Below are positions 8,383 to 15,916 of a stretch of 28,275 bases of DNA, piece after piece. Both the position numbers and the translations under genes were made by a program. How positions within the stretch are numbered: position 1 is the stretch's first letter; every line of letters begins with the position of its first letter. Source of the stretch: Nitriliruptorales bacterium (GTDB lineage Bacteria > Actinomycetota > Nitriliruptoria > Euzebyales > Egibacteraceae); assembly GCA_007126835.1 (NCBI GenBank), contig SLAO01000140.1, forward strand, positions 1-28,275. Reading direction: 5' to 3'. The notes beneath the pieces are model-generated. The model was not told the DNA's origin, did no database searches, and was given only the letters and a program-made list of their open reading frames with translations.

Positions 8383-9720
8383 ATGCGCCGATCCCTGTCC
8401 TTGCTCGCCCTGATCGGGGTGGTCGCGCTCGGGGCGGTGGCATGCGACGCCGGCGACCCCGACGGCGCCCAGGCGCCCGAGACCGCCGAGCCGCCTGACG
8501 AGCCGACCACGCAAGAGCCCACGGCGACCCCGGAGCCAACCGAGCCCGACGAGACGCCGACCGAGGAGGGCACCGCCGACGACGCCGAGGTGGCCGACTA
8601 CGTGGCCGACGTCGCCGAGCAGGTCGCCGAGCTGCGCGGGCTGGAGGTGCGCGAGGAGATCGACACGTCGGTGGTCGACCAGGACGAGCTCGTCGACATC
8701 GCCATCGACGACGAGCGTGACGACGAGGACGAGCAGGCGCGACAGGACCGCGAGGACCTGCTGGTCGCCCTCCGGTTGCTGCCGCCCGACACCGACCTCG
8801 ACGAGGTCGCCGAGCAGCTCGTGGAAGGCGGCGTCGCCGGGTTGTACGACCCCGAGGAAGCGCGCGCGTACATCTCCAGCGAGGAGTGGCCGCTCGAGCC
8901 TGCGGCGCAGGTCACCACCGCCCACGAGGTGGTGCACGCCCTCCAGGACCAGAGCTTCGACCTGACCCGGCTGAGCGACTTCGATGAGGAGAGCCCCGAT
9001 CTGGCCATGGCGTTTCGCGCGATCGTCGAGGGCGACGCGGTGATCACCCAGGAGCAGTGGGCATCGGCGCACCTGTCCGAGGCCGAGCAGGAGGAGCGAG
9101 CACAGCAGGAGCAGATCGCCGGGGCAGAGGCACAGCAGGCGCTCGCGGATCTGCCGCCCTACGTGGTGTTCGAGCAGCTGATCCCCTACGAGCTGGGGGA
9201 GCGCTTCCTGCGCGCCGTCGTCGAGGAGGAAGGCGACGACGGGATCGACGCGCGCCTCGAGGAGCCGCCCGCCACCACGGTGGAGCTGTACGACCCATCC
9301 CTGCACTTCGACGGGTTCGAAGCCGAGCCGGTCGACGCCCCCGGTCCTCCCGGAGACGACTGGGAGCCCCTCGATGCGTTCGACTTCGGGGCCTACCTCG
9401 TCAACGCGTACTACTTCCTCGCGGGCAACCTCGCGGACGGCAGCCAGGCCACCGCCGCGTGGCGGGGGGGCCAACTGCAGGCCTGGCGGGGTCCCGACGG
9501 CGTCGCCGTCGGGATCACGGTGCGGTTCACCGGCGACGCCGCGGCGGGGTTCTGCGGGGTGGCCCCGACGCTGCACACCGCCGAAGACAGCGTCGAGGAG
9601 GTCGCCGACGGGCGCTTCCAGACCGACCAGGACGCGCTGGCCGTCGAGTGCGACGCCGAGGAGGTCCGGTTCGCGACTGCGCCCACATTGGAATCAGCCG
9701 AACAGATGGTCGCCCCATGA
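8383..9720 (+). CDS. lipoprotein with HExxH zinc-metallopeptidase motif
   Basis: This is a 445-residue secreted lipoprotein. The signal peptide MRRSLSLLALIGVVALGAVAC ends at lipobox Cys21, followed by a disordered Pro/Thr/Glu/Asp linker to about residue 65. The catalytic-type motif THEVVH-like AHEVVHALQDQ gives H181, E182 and H185. E216 in AIVEGDA is a plausible third zinc ligand, as in gluzincin-like peptidases. The preceding GVAGLYDPEEARAYIS and the C-terminal YYFLAGNLADGSQATAAWRGGQLQAWRG resemble uncharacterised bacterial proteins that share an AHE..HALQDQ..DL core. Predicted location is the outer face of the membrane; the substrate is unknown. ATG 8383 has GGAG about 6 nt upstream and opens directly on the signal peptide. 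The same frame stays open upstream inside dnaE, which is a GC artefact. The PBP gene follows after 37 nt, suggesting co-transcription. Confidence 0.8.
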   Translation: MRRSLSLLALIGVVALGAVACDAGDPDGAQAPETAEPPDEPTTQEPTATPEPTEPDETPTEEGTADDAEVADYVADVAEQVAELRGLEVREEIDTSVVDQDELVDIAIDDERDDEDEQARQDREDLLVALRLLPPDTDLDEVAEQLVEGGVAGLYDPEEARAYISSEEWPLEPAAQVTTAHEVVHALQDQSFDLTRLSDFDEESPDLAMAFRAIVEGDAVITQEQWASAHLSEAEQEERAQQEQIAGAEAQQALADLPPYVVFEQLIPYELGERFLRAVVEEEGDDGIDARLEEPPATTVELYDPSLHFDGFEAEPVDAPGPPGDDWEPLDAFDFGAYLVNAYYFLAGNLADGSQATAAWRGGQLQAWRGPDGVAVGITVRFTGDAAAGFCGVAPTLHTAEDSVEEVADGRFQTDQDALAVECDAEEVRFATAPTLESAEQMVAP

Positions 9721-9757
9721 GTCCAGACCGGCACCCCCGCGGCGGTAGGGTCCAGGC

Positions 9758-11647
9758 ATGCGCGCACTAGTAGTGGTGCTGCTGCTCGCGGCCGGTGCGA
9801 TCGGCGCAGCGGCGTGGATGCTGCTGTACGCCGACGATGGCGCTGAGGACGCGGCGCTGGCGGCGGCGGAGGACTTCCTCGCGGCGTGGGAGCGTGGCGA
9901 CTGGGCCGCGTTGGACGCCCTGGTCGCCGACCCCGCCGCCGGGGCGGGAGACGCGCACCGGCAGCAGGCCGAGGCGCTCGCGGTCGACGACCGCGACGTG
10001 GAGCTGACCGGCATCGACCTCGAAGCGCTCGACGCCGGCGAAGCGGCCGCGGCCCACCGGGCCAGCCACGACCTTGGCGAGCTGGGAGCCTGGTCGTACC
10101 AGGGCACCTTCTCGGTGGTGCAAGTCGACGCCGACGAGCAGGAGTGGCGCGTGGAGTGGGAGCCGTCGGTGCTGCATCCCGACCTCGAGGAAGGTCAGGA
10201 GTTCGACCGCCATCTCGAATGGCCGCCGCGTGCGCAGATCGTGGGGCGCGACGGCCAGCCCCTGGCAGGCGAGGGCGACGTGGTGATCGTCGGGGTGGAG
10301 CCCCGCCGCGTCGAGGACGAGCAAGAGGTCATCGACGCGGTCGACGAGCTGACCCCGGCCACTGCCGACGAGGCGCGCGCGGTGGTCGAGGACGACGATC
10401 TGGTCGAGGACTGGTTCTACCCGATCGTGACGATGCCCCGCTCGGCGTACGACGAGGTCCGCGATGAGCTCCGCCCCGTCCCGGGCCTGTCGTTCCAGGA
10501 TGACACCGACCGGGCGGCAGCAAGCGAGGCGGTCGCCGAGCTCGTCGGGCGCGTGGACGAGATCACCGCCGAGCAGCTGGAGGACCTCGGTGCACCCTAC
10601 GAGCAGGGCGACCACGTGGGTCGCACCGGCTTGGAAGCCGGGTTGGAACGCGAGCTGGCCGGGTCCCCCAGCACCGCGATCCGCCTGGTCGACGCCGAGG
10701 ATGGTTCGGAGGTCTCCGTCCTCGAGGAACGGGAGGGACAAGAGCCCACCGACGTGGCGATCACCGTGGACCCCGCGACGCAGGATGCGGCGGCGCAGGC
10801 CCTCGACGACCTCGACGACGACGTCGGCACCGCCCTAGTCGCCGTTGACACCGACGACGGGGCGGTGCTGGCCGCGGTCAGCCGTCCTCTCGGGGGCTTC
10901 GACCGTGCGTTGACCGGCCAGTACGCCCCCGGGTCGACCTTCAAGGTGGTGACCACCACGGCGCTGCTCGAGGCGGGGTTGACCCCCGGCGCCGAGGTGT
11001 CGTGCCCCGAGACCACCACCGCCGGCGGCCGGACGTTCCGCAACGCCGACAACCTGGCGCCCGGCGAGGTTGACTTCACCGAGGCGTTCGCGCGGTCGTG
11101 CAACACCGCGTTCATCGAGCAGGCCGCCGACCTGCCCGAGGGTGCGCTGGCGGACACCGCGGCCACGTTCGGGTTCGGGGACGGCGACGACGCCGTGTAC
11201 GACGTCGGGGGCCGGCTCGCCGCCGCCTCGTTCCCGCCCCCCGAGGATGCCGCGGAGGCTGCCGCTGCAGCGATCGGGCAGGGCCGAGTGGCCGCGAGCC
11301 CCGTGACGATGGCCGGTGTCGCCGCTGCCGCTGTCGACGGCCACTGGAACCAACCCCACCTGCTTCTCGACGACGATCCACCCGACGAAACCCTGCCCGA
11401 GTCGGCATCGGCGCTGCCCGACCTGATGCGCGCGGTGGTGACCGACGGCACCGGCACGGACGCCGAGGCCGCAGATGTCGAGGTGCTGGGCAAGACCGGG
11501 ACCGCCGAGCACGACGGCGGTGACGACCACGCCTGGTTCATCGGCGCGGTCGGTACGACGGCCTTCGCGATCCTCGTGGAGGAGGGCGGCTCCGGGGGTG
11601 ATGCAGCCGCACCGATCGCCGCCCGCTTCGCCGAGAGCCTGCCCTAG
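9758..11647 (+). CDS. penicillin-binding transpeptidase with NTF2-like (MecA_N-type) N-domain
   Basis: This 629-residue, membrane-anchored D,D-transpeptidase should cross-link peptidoglycan outside the cell. An N-terminal helix (VVVLLLAAGAIGAAAWMLLY) is the anchor. An NTF2-like MecA_N domain follows (about 30-145, DFLAAWERGDWAALDALV). The PBP dimer region (about 155-330) shows RAQIVGRDGQPLA and GRTGLEAGLERELAG. The transpeptidase domain has all three active-site motifs: STFK (Ser393, Lys396), SCN (447-449) and KTGTAE (579-584). The order matches class B PBPs of the PBP2a/PBPA group; whether it has low beta-lactam affinity cannot be judged. The protein is strikingly acidic, consistent with a saline or alkaline exterior. 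The start at 9758 places the anchor at the N-terminus. It lies 37 nt after the metallopeptidase lipoprotein. Confidence 0.93.
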   Translation: MRALVVVLLLAAGAIGAAAWMLLYADDGAEDAALAAAEDFLAAWERGDWAALDALVADPAAGAGDAHRQQAEALAVDDRDVELTGIDLEALDAGEAAAAHRASHDLGELGAWSYQGTFSVVQVDADEQEWRVEWEPSVLHPDLEEGQEFDRHLEWPPRAQIVGRDGQPLAGEGDVVIVGVEPRRVEDEQEVIDAVDELTPATADEARAVVEDDDLVEDWFYPIVTMPRSAYDEVRDELRPVPGLSFQDDTDRAAASEAVAELVGRVDEITAEQLEDLGAPYEQGDHVGRTGLEAGLERELAGSPSTAIRLVDAEDGSEVSVLEEREGQEPTDVAITVDPATQDAAAQALDDLDDDVGTALVAVDTDDGAVLAAVSRPLGGFDRALTGQYAPGSTFKVVTTTALLEAGLTPGAEVSCPETTTAGGRTFRNADNLAPGEVDFTEAFARSCNTAFIEQAADLPEGALADTAATFGFGDGDDAVYDVGGRLAAASFPPPEDAAEAAAAAIGQGRVAASPVTMAGVAAAAVDGHWNQPHLLLDDDPPDETLPESASALPDLMRAVVTDGTGTDAEAADVEVLGKTGTAEHDGGDDHAWFIGAVGTTAFAILVEEGGSGGDAAAPIAARFAESLP

Positions 11648-11668
11648 CGGACCCCGTTGAGGGGACTG

Positions 11669-11689
11669 ATGGCGGGGATGCCCCGCCAT
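11669..11689 (+). terminator. 9-bp perfect hairpin downstream of the PBP gene
   Basis: ATGGCGGGG (11669-11677) and CCCCGCCAT (11681-11689) pair perfectly around a 3-nt ATG loop, about 22 nt past the PBP stop codon. A smaller CCCC/GGGG stem precedes it at 11652-11664. No T-run follows, so it would be a U-less actinomycete-type terminator, or a stem that separates the PBP message from the next gene. Confidence 0.5.
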
Positions 11690-11739
11690 GCCGGCGGGTA
11701 TCGTGAGACTGCCCACACCAAGCGACCCTGACGCCGAGC

Positions 11740-12210
11740 GTGGTGACCGACGTGCGACCCGACGACGCCCACCGCCAGCAAGCCGCCGACCTCCGCCGCA
11801 AGCGCGAAGTCGTCATGGAGGAGGCGCTGCGCGCCGCGACAGCCCTGATGGCGGTCGTGTTCGCCGGCGGGCTGTTGACCGCCTTGCCCTTCGTGCCGGT
11901 TTGGATGTTCGGCGCCGCCCTGGCCGGCGTCGCGCTGTCGCTTCCGGCGGGTGTCGCCGTGCGACTGGGGGGCCTGCGAGGCAACGACGACCCGCATCAG
12001 GCCCGTTGGTTCCGCAGCTTCATCGGGGTGACCGTGGCGGCGACGCTCGGCGCTCTGCTGCTCGCGTTGACCGGCGTGACCGGGCTGGAGACCGCGCTTT
12101 GGCGACTGGCGGGCGTCTTGGCGGTGCTCGGCGCGATCGCGCTTCTACGCGGCCGCGTGTTCCCAGATCCCGACGCTGAGCACGGCCAGCGCACGCACGG
12201 CGACCGGTGA
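11740..12210 (+). CDS. small integral membrane protein, unknown function
   Basis: This predicted 156-residue protein has a charged, probably cytoplasmic N-terminus (DDAHRQQAADLRRKREVVMEEALR) followed by four hydrophobic segments in two pairs: ATALMAVVFAGGLLTALPF, VWMFGAALAGVALSLPAGVAV, FIGVTVAATLGALLLALTGV and ALWRLAGVLAVLGAIALL. A charged tail follows. I do not recognise a family. The start may be GTG 11740 or the GTG at 11743; both lack a strong ribosome-binding site. Its stop lies 7 bp from the stop of the convergent LCP gene, so there is no room for a separate terminator between them. Codon use matches its neighbours. Coding is supported mainly by the clean alternation of charged and hydrophobic segments. 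Confidence 0.65.
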   Translation: MVTDVRPDDAHRQQAADLRRKREVVMEEALRAATALMAVVFAGGLLTALPFVPVWMFGAALAGVALSLPAGVAVRLGGLRGNDDPHQARWFRSFIGVTVAATLGALLLALTGVTGLETALWRLAGVLAVLGAIALLRGRVFPDPDAEHGQRTHGDR

Positions 12211-12217
12211 CCGCCCG

Positions 12218-13480
12218 CTAGTCGCAGCCGGGCCCGCGGTCCACCCCAACGAACTCGGGCTCCTCATCGCTTTCGTCGCCGGGTTCGTGGTCGCGGTCTG
12301 ACGCTTCCGGATCGGTGTCGGTGTCGTCACCGGAGTCCGCGGTCCCCTCCTCCCCGGCATCACCGGCAGGGTCTTCCTCGAGTTGTCCGGCCACGAAGTC
12401 GTCGACCAACCGGGTCAGGTCCGCATCATCGACGTGCAGCACGTAGGGCGGCTCCTGGCTGATCGTGCCGGGCACGGTGGCCGAATGCACTCCGTCACCG
12501 GGGATGTCCAACGCAGCGGCCGCGAGCTCGCGCATGCGCGAAAGGGTCATCGACTCGTCGACCTGCAGCGCCCCGGCTGCCGCGTCGATGAGCGACACGA
12601 GCCGCCGAGGGTTGGCGGCCGTCCATCCCGACACGACCTCGTCACGCAGCTCCTGGACCAGCCGCTGCTGCCGCGCGATCCTGCCGAAGTCGTTGTCGAT
12701 CGACCGTGCGCGGGCAAACGCCAGCGCCTCTTGCCCGTCGAACAGCTGGCAGCCAGCCCCCACATCAAGGTTGGCGTCATCGTCCTGGATCGGCTCGTCA
12801 ATCCACATCTCGACGCCTCCGATCGCGTCGACGATGTCCACAAAACCGCGGAAGTCGACCATGGCGAAGTGGTCGGGCGTCACGCCGGTCCAGCCGTCGA
12901 CGGTCTCGACCAGGCATGTCGGGCCGCCGGTGCCGCGTTCCTCACCCAGGGCATAGGCGGCGTTGATGCGGCCGACACTGCCATCGCACCGCTCGACCAC
13001 GGAGTCACGGGGGATGCGCAGCACGTCGACGCGGTCCCGAACAGGGTCCAGACGGGCCAGGGCGAGGGCCTCGGTGCGCTCGCCCGGCACGGCGCCGGTC
13101 CCGAGCTCGGACTGCTCCTCGGGGCTCAGCACGCTGCGGTCGTCGGACGCGGCAACCAGCACGGTGACGACCTCGTCGACGGGATCGGGGAGCGGGTCGG
13201 TGTCGTCGCGGTCGGCGTCGGGGGCGGGGATCGCCTCGCCGTTGTCGCCTTCGCCCTCCTCGCCGTCGTCGGGGTCCTCGCCGTCGTCTTCGCCGTTGTC
13301 AGGGTCCGCTGCGGGGTCGGCTCCGCCGTTGAGCCCGGCCACCTCGACCCGGTCGACCCCCTCGTCGAAGCGCAGCGCGAGCGCACCCGCCACGGCGACC
13401 CCTCCGACGAGGAGCACGCCGACGACGACGGCGGAGATGATGATCCACTGCCGTCTTGTGGGAAGTGAGATGGTGCGCAT
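12218..13480 (-). CDS. LytR-CpsA-Psr (LCP) family cell-wall glycopolymer ligase
   Basis: This 420-residue membrane-anchored LCP protein probably transfers lipid-linked glycopolymers to peptidoglycan. It has one N-terminal TM helix (about 12-36), then a very acidic linker (about 52-100). The LCP domain (about 104-290) shows SDDR (112-115), RTEAL (135-139), RIPRDS (155-160), INAAY (172-176), the VDFRGFVDIVDAIGG block, and FARARSIDNDFGRIARQQ. A second acidic stretch forms the C-terminal tail. Arginines expected to bind the pyrophosphate are present. The Asp usually two residues after the Arg of the RxD motif is Glu137 here. I prefer ATG 13480 (GAGAGG just upstream); an ATG at 13540 or GTG at 13537 would add about 20 cytoplasmic residues and cannot be excluded. 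It is divergent from the RNase gene. Confidence 0.88.
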   Translation of the reverse strand: MRTISLPTRRQWIIISAVVVGVLLVGGVAVAGALALRFDEGVDRVEVAGLNGGADPAADPDNGEDDGEDPDDGEEGEGDNGEAIPAPDADRDDTDPLPDPVDEVVTVLVAASDDRSVLSPEEQSELGTGAVPGERTEALALARLDPVRDRVDVLRIPRDSVVERCDGSVGRINAAYALGEERGTGGPTCLVETVDGWTGVTPDHFAMVDFRGFVDIVDAIGGVEMWIDEPIQDDDANLDVGAGCQLFDGQEALAFARARSIDNDFGRIARQQRLVQELRDEVVSGWTAANPRRLVSLIDAAAGALQVDESMTLSRMRELAAAALDIPGDGVHSATVPGTISQEPPYVLHVDDADLTRLVDDFVAGQLEEDPAGDAGEEGTADSGDDTDTDPEASDRDHEPGDESDEEPEFVGVDRGPGCD

Positions 13481-13681
13481 GGCCTCTCTGGCTGCCGGCG
13501 GCAGCCGGTCTCCGGGTCCAAACTCGTAACGGTTCACCATCTCCGACGCACAGATCGACAAACCTGTTCCCCGCCGCGCACGCCGATGGTGGCAGCGACC
13601 GCCCCGACGCAGTACGCCGACGCCGCGGTTGGCGTGCGAGGATCGTGCCCACCGTTTCCTCGCCAACCGTCTAAGGACCAC

Positions 13682-15916
13682 ATGAGCATCGAGATCCGCG
13701 GGCGCTTCCGTGCCCACCGCCGGGGCTATGGCTTCGTGACCCCGGTGGCCGACGACGGGCTGACGCCGGTGACCTGCCAGCTCGAGGCCGCCGAGGGGTC
13801 GGCCACGGTCGAGCGCGTGTTCGTGCCTCCACGCCTTGTGCGTTCGCTGATCTCGGACGACCTCGTCCGCGCCAAGGTGTCACAGGACGCGCAGGGCGCG
13901 ACCGCCCATCAGGTGACGGCACTAGAACGGCCACGCCGGATCCTTCCCGGGACCATCCGCCGGCGTCGCGGAGCACTAGTGCTCGAGGCCACGCCGGAGC
14001 TGACGCCGGCGCGCATCCCGATCTCGGCGTCGATGGAGGAGACGATCCGGCGCAACGTCGATGAGGTGGCGGTGGTGCTCGTCGACGCGCCAGGCACCGA
14101 CCAACCCACCGCCCAGGCGCTGGTCGCAGGCCCGTTCGCGGCGGACTCGGCGGATGCGGTCCGCGCCGAGACCGTGGCCGCGGTACTGGGACGAGCCGCT
14201 CCGGCGCTGATTTCCGGAGGTGCGTCGTCGGCTGGGCTCGACCCCGCAGAGGCTGAGACCACGCACCTTCGCCTGGTCGGCCAGCTCGCTGGCGGCCGGC
14301 GGGGGGCCGCTGCGGGGTTGGACCGCGCCGGGCCGGTACCGGGATCTGAGATCCACCCCGTCGACCGGAGCCAGCAACCGTGTCTGACCATCGACGCGGC
14401 TTCGGCCCGTGACCTCGACGACGCGATCGCTGCCAGCTGGGACGGAGCTGCTGACAGCCCTGTGGTCGTCAGCGTGCACATCGCCGACGCCGCCGGCAGC
14501 GTCGGGATGGGCTCGGCGGCAGACCGCTACGCGCGGACCGTTGCCGCGACCACGTACCTGGCCTCGGGCGCGAGCGCGCCCATGCTCGACCCCGCGTTGT
14601 CCGAGCAGGAGCTCTCCCTGCGCGCCGACGTGGACCGTCGGGTGTTGACCGTCCGTTACGGCGTGGCGCCAGACGGTGCGCTGATCGACCCGCAGCTGGA
14701 GCTTGCCACGGTGCGTTCCCGGGCCCGGCTGACCTACGCGACCGTCGAGCAGTGGCTGCGTGGGGACCACGCCAACCTCCGGCGACTGGCGGGCGACGGA
14801 GCCGGCGAGGCCGAGACAGTGCTCGAGTCGGCCATCGAGGCCGCCCGCCGCCTGGGGATCCACCGGGCGGGTCGGACCAGCCTCGAGGAGCTCTTCGCCA
14901 GCGCCGAGCTCGTGCCCTCCGTGGTCGACGGGGAGCTGACCGCTGTGCCCGCCGAGCCGCACGCGCAGGCGTATCGGCTGATCGAGCAGCTGATGGTCGC
15001 GGCGAACATCGCCGTGGGCCGATGGCTCGTCGAACGCAACGTGCCCGCGCTGTACCGGGTTCACGAGGGGATCGATGCGCAGCGGCTGGCTCGCGTGCGC
15101 ACCGCTGCGGCCCTGACCGGCGCAGTGGTGCCGGCCCTCGGCGGTGACGCGGCGCCCGAGCAACCAAGCGCTGCTGGCCCTGACGGGCACCGCGCCGTGG
15201 CAGCGACCGACGCCGTCGACACCGAGCAGGTCATCGCCGAACTGCTCGGCGAGGTCGTCAGGTTCGAGCAAGAGGGACGGGACGCCGACCGCGATCTGCT
15301 CGTCTCCGCAGCGACCGGGGCGTCAGCGCGTGCGACCTACGAAGCGGATCCGGCGTCGCACCGCGGTTTGGCCGCTGCCGCGTACACCCACTCCACGTCG
15401 CCGTTGCGTCGCTACGCCGACCTCGTCGTGCACCGGCAGGTGCGCGCCACCCTGGCAGGGCAGCCACCGCCCTACGCAGCACAGGACCTGCGCGCGCTCG
15501 CGGGATGGCTCGACGCGAGATCAGGGGCGCTGGCCCGGCTCGAGGCGCGTGAGCGCACCGAGCTGTGGGCGCTGCTGCTGGACCGTGGCTGGCTTGCCGG
15601 ACCGGAGCCGGCGACGGTGACGGCGATCAGCCGGGCCGGGTTGACCGTTCGCCTGCCCCGCCTGGGCCTGACCGGCTTCGTGACCGCCGAGGACGCCCTT
15701 GGGCTGCCCGGCGACGAGCGGGCCACGCTCACGGCGACAGACCGCGGCCTGGCGACCACCTCCGGGCCATGGCGGGTGGGCTCACGGGTGCACGTGCACT
15801 ACGCCGGCCGCGATGACCGCGGGCGGCCGTCCTGGCGCCTGGATGCACGAGATCGGCCCGAGCGCGTCCCGGGTGGCCGGTCTGGGACCACCCGGGACGA
15901 CGCCGACGGTCAGTAG
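13682..15916 (+). CDS. RNB-domain 3'-5' exoribonuclease (RNase II/R family)
   Basis: This 744-residue enzyme processively degrades RNA from the 3' end in the cytoplasm. The N-terminal region has a cold-shock-like strand pair (GRFRAHRRGYGFVTP), then a second RNA-binding stretch (RRRRGALVLEATPE). The RNB domain carries TIDAASARDLDDA with D238, D244, D246 and D247. Their spacing equals E. coli RNase II D201/D207/D209/D210, the catalytic metal site. Downstream are RVHEGID and HSTSPLRRYADLVVHR, the canonical catalytic-arginine block. A C-terminal S1-like segment follows (ATVTAISRAGLTVRLPRLGLTGFV). A Pro/Ala-rich insertion after the RVHE block (about 490-520) is unusual. The start ATG 13682 has AAGGA 5 nt upstream. 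RNase II and RNase R cannot be separated with certainty. The 3' end overlaps the convergent substrate-binding-protein gene by 7 nt. Confidence 0.93.
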   Translation: MSIEIRGRFRAHRRGYGFVTPVADDGLTPVTCQLEAAEGSATVERVFVPPRLVRSLISDDLVRAKVSQDAQGATAHQVTALERPRRILPGTIRRRRGALVLEATPELTPARIPISASMEETIRRNVDEVAVVLVDAPGTDQPTAQALVAGPFAADSADAVRAETVAAVLGRAAPALISGGASSAGLDPAEAETTHLRLVGQLAGGRRGAAAGLDRAGPVPGSEIHPVDRSQQPCLTIDAASARDLDDAIAASWDGAADSPVVVSVHIADAAGSVGMGSAADRYARTVAATTYLASGASAPMLDPALSEQELSLRADVDRRVLTVRYGVAPDGALIDPQLELATVRSRARLTYATVEQWLRGDHANLRRLAGDGAGEAETVLESAIEAARRLGIHRAGRTSLEELFASAELVPSVVDGELTAVPAEPHAQAYRLIEQLMVAANIAVGRWLVERNVPALYRVHEGIDAQRLARVRTAAALTGAVVPALGGDAAPEQPSAAGPDGHRAVAATDAVDTEQVIAELLGEVVRFEQEGRDADRDLLVSAATGASARATYEADPASHRGLAAAAYTHSTSPLRRYADLVVHRQVRATLAGQPPPYAAQDLRALAGWLDARSGALARLEARERTELWALLLDRGWLAGPEPATVTAISRAGLTVRLPRLGLTGFVTAEDALGLPGDERATLTATDRGLATTSGPWRVGSRVHVHYAGRDDRGRPSWRLDARDRPERVPGGRSGTTRDDADGQ

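Noticed and set aside
7051..9720. An 889-residue frame beginning inside dnaE and ending with the lipoprotein
   Set aside because: The upstream half is dnaE in another frame; the signal peptide with lipobox begins at 8383.
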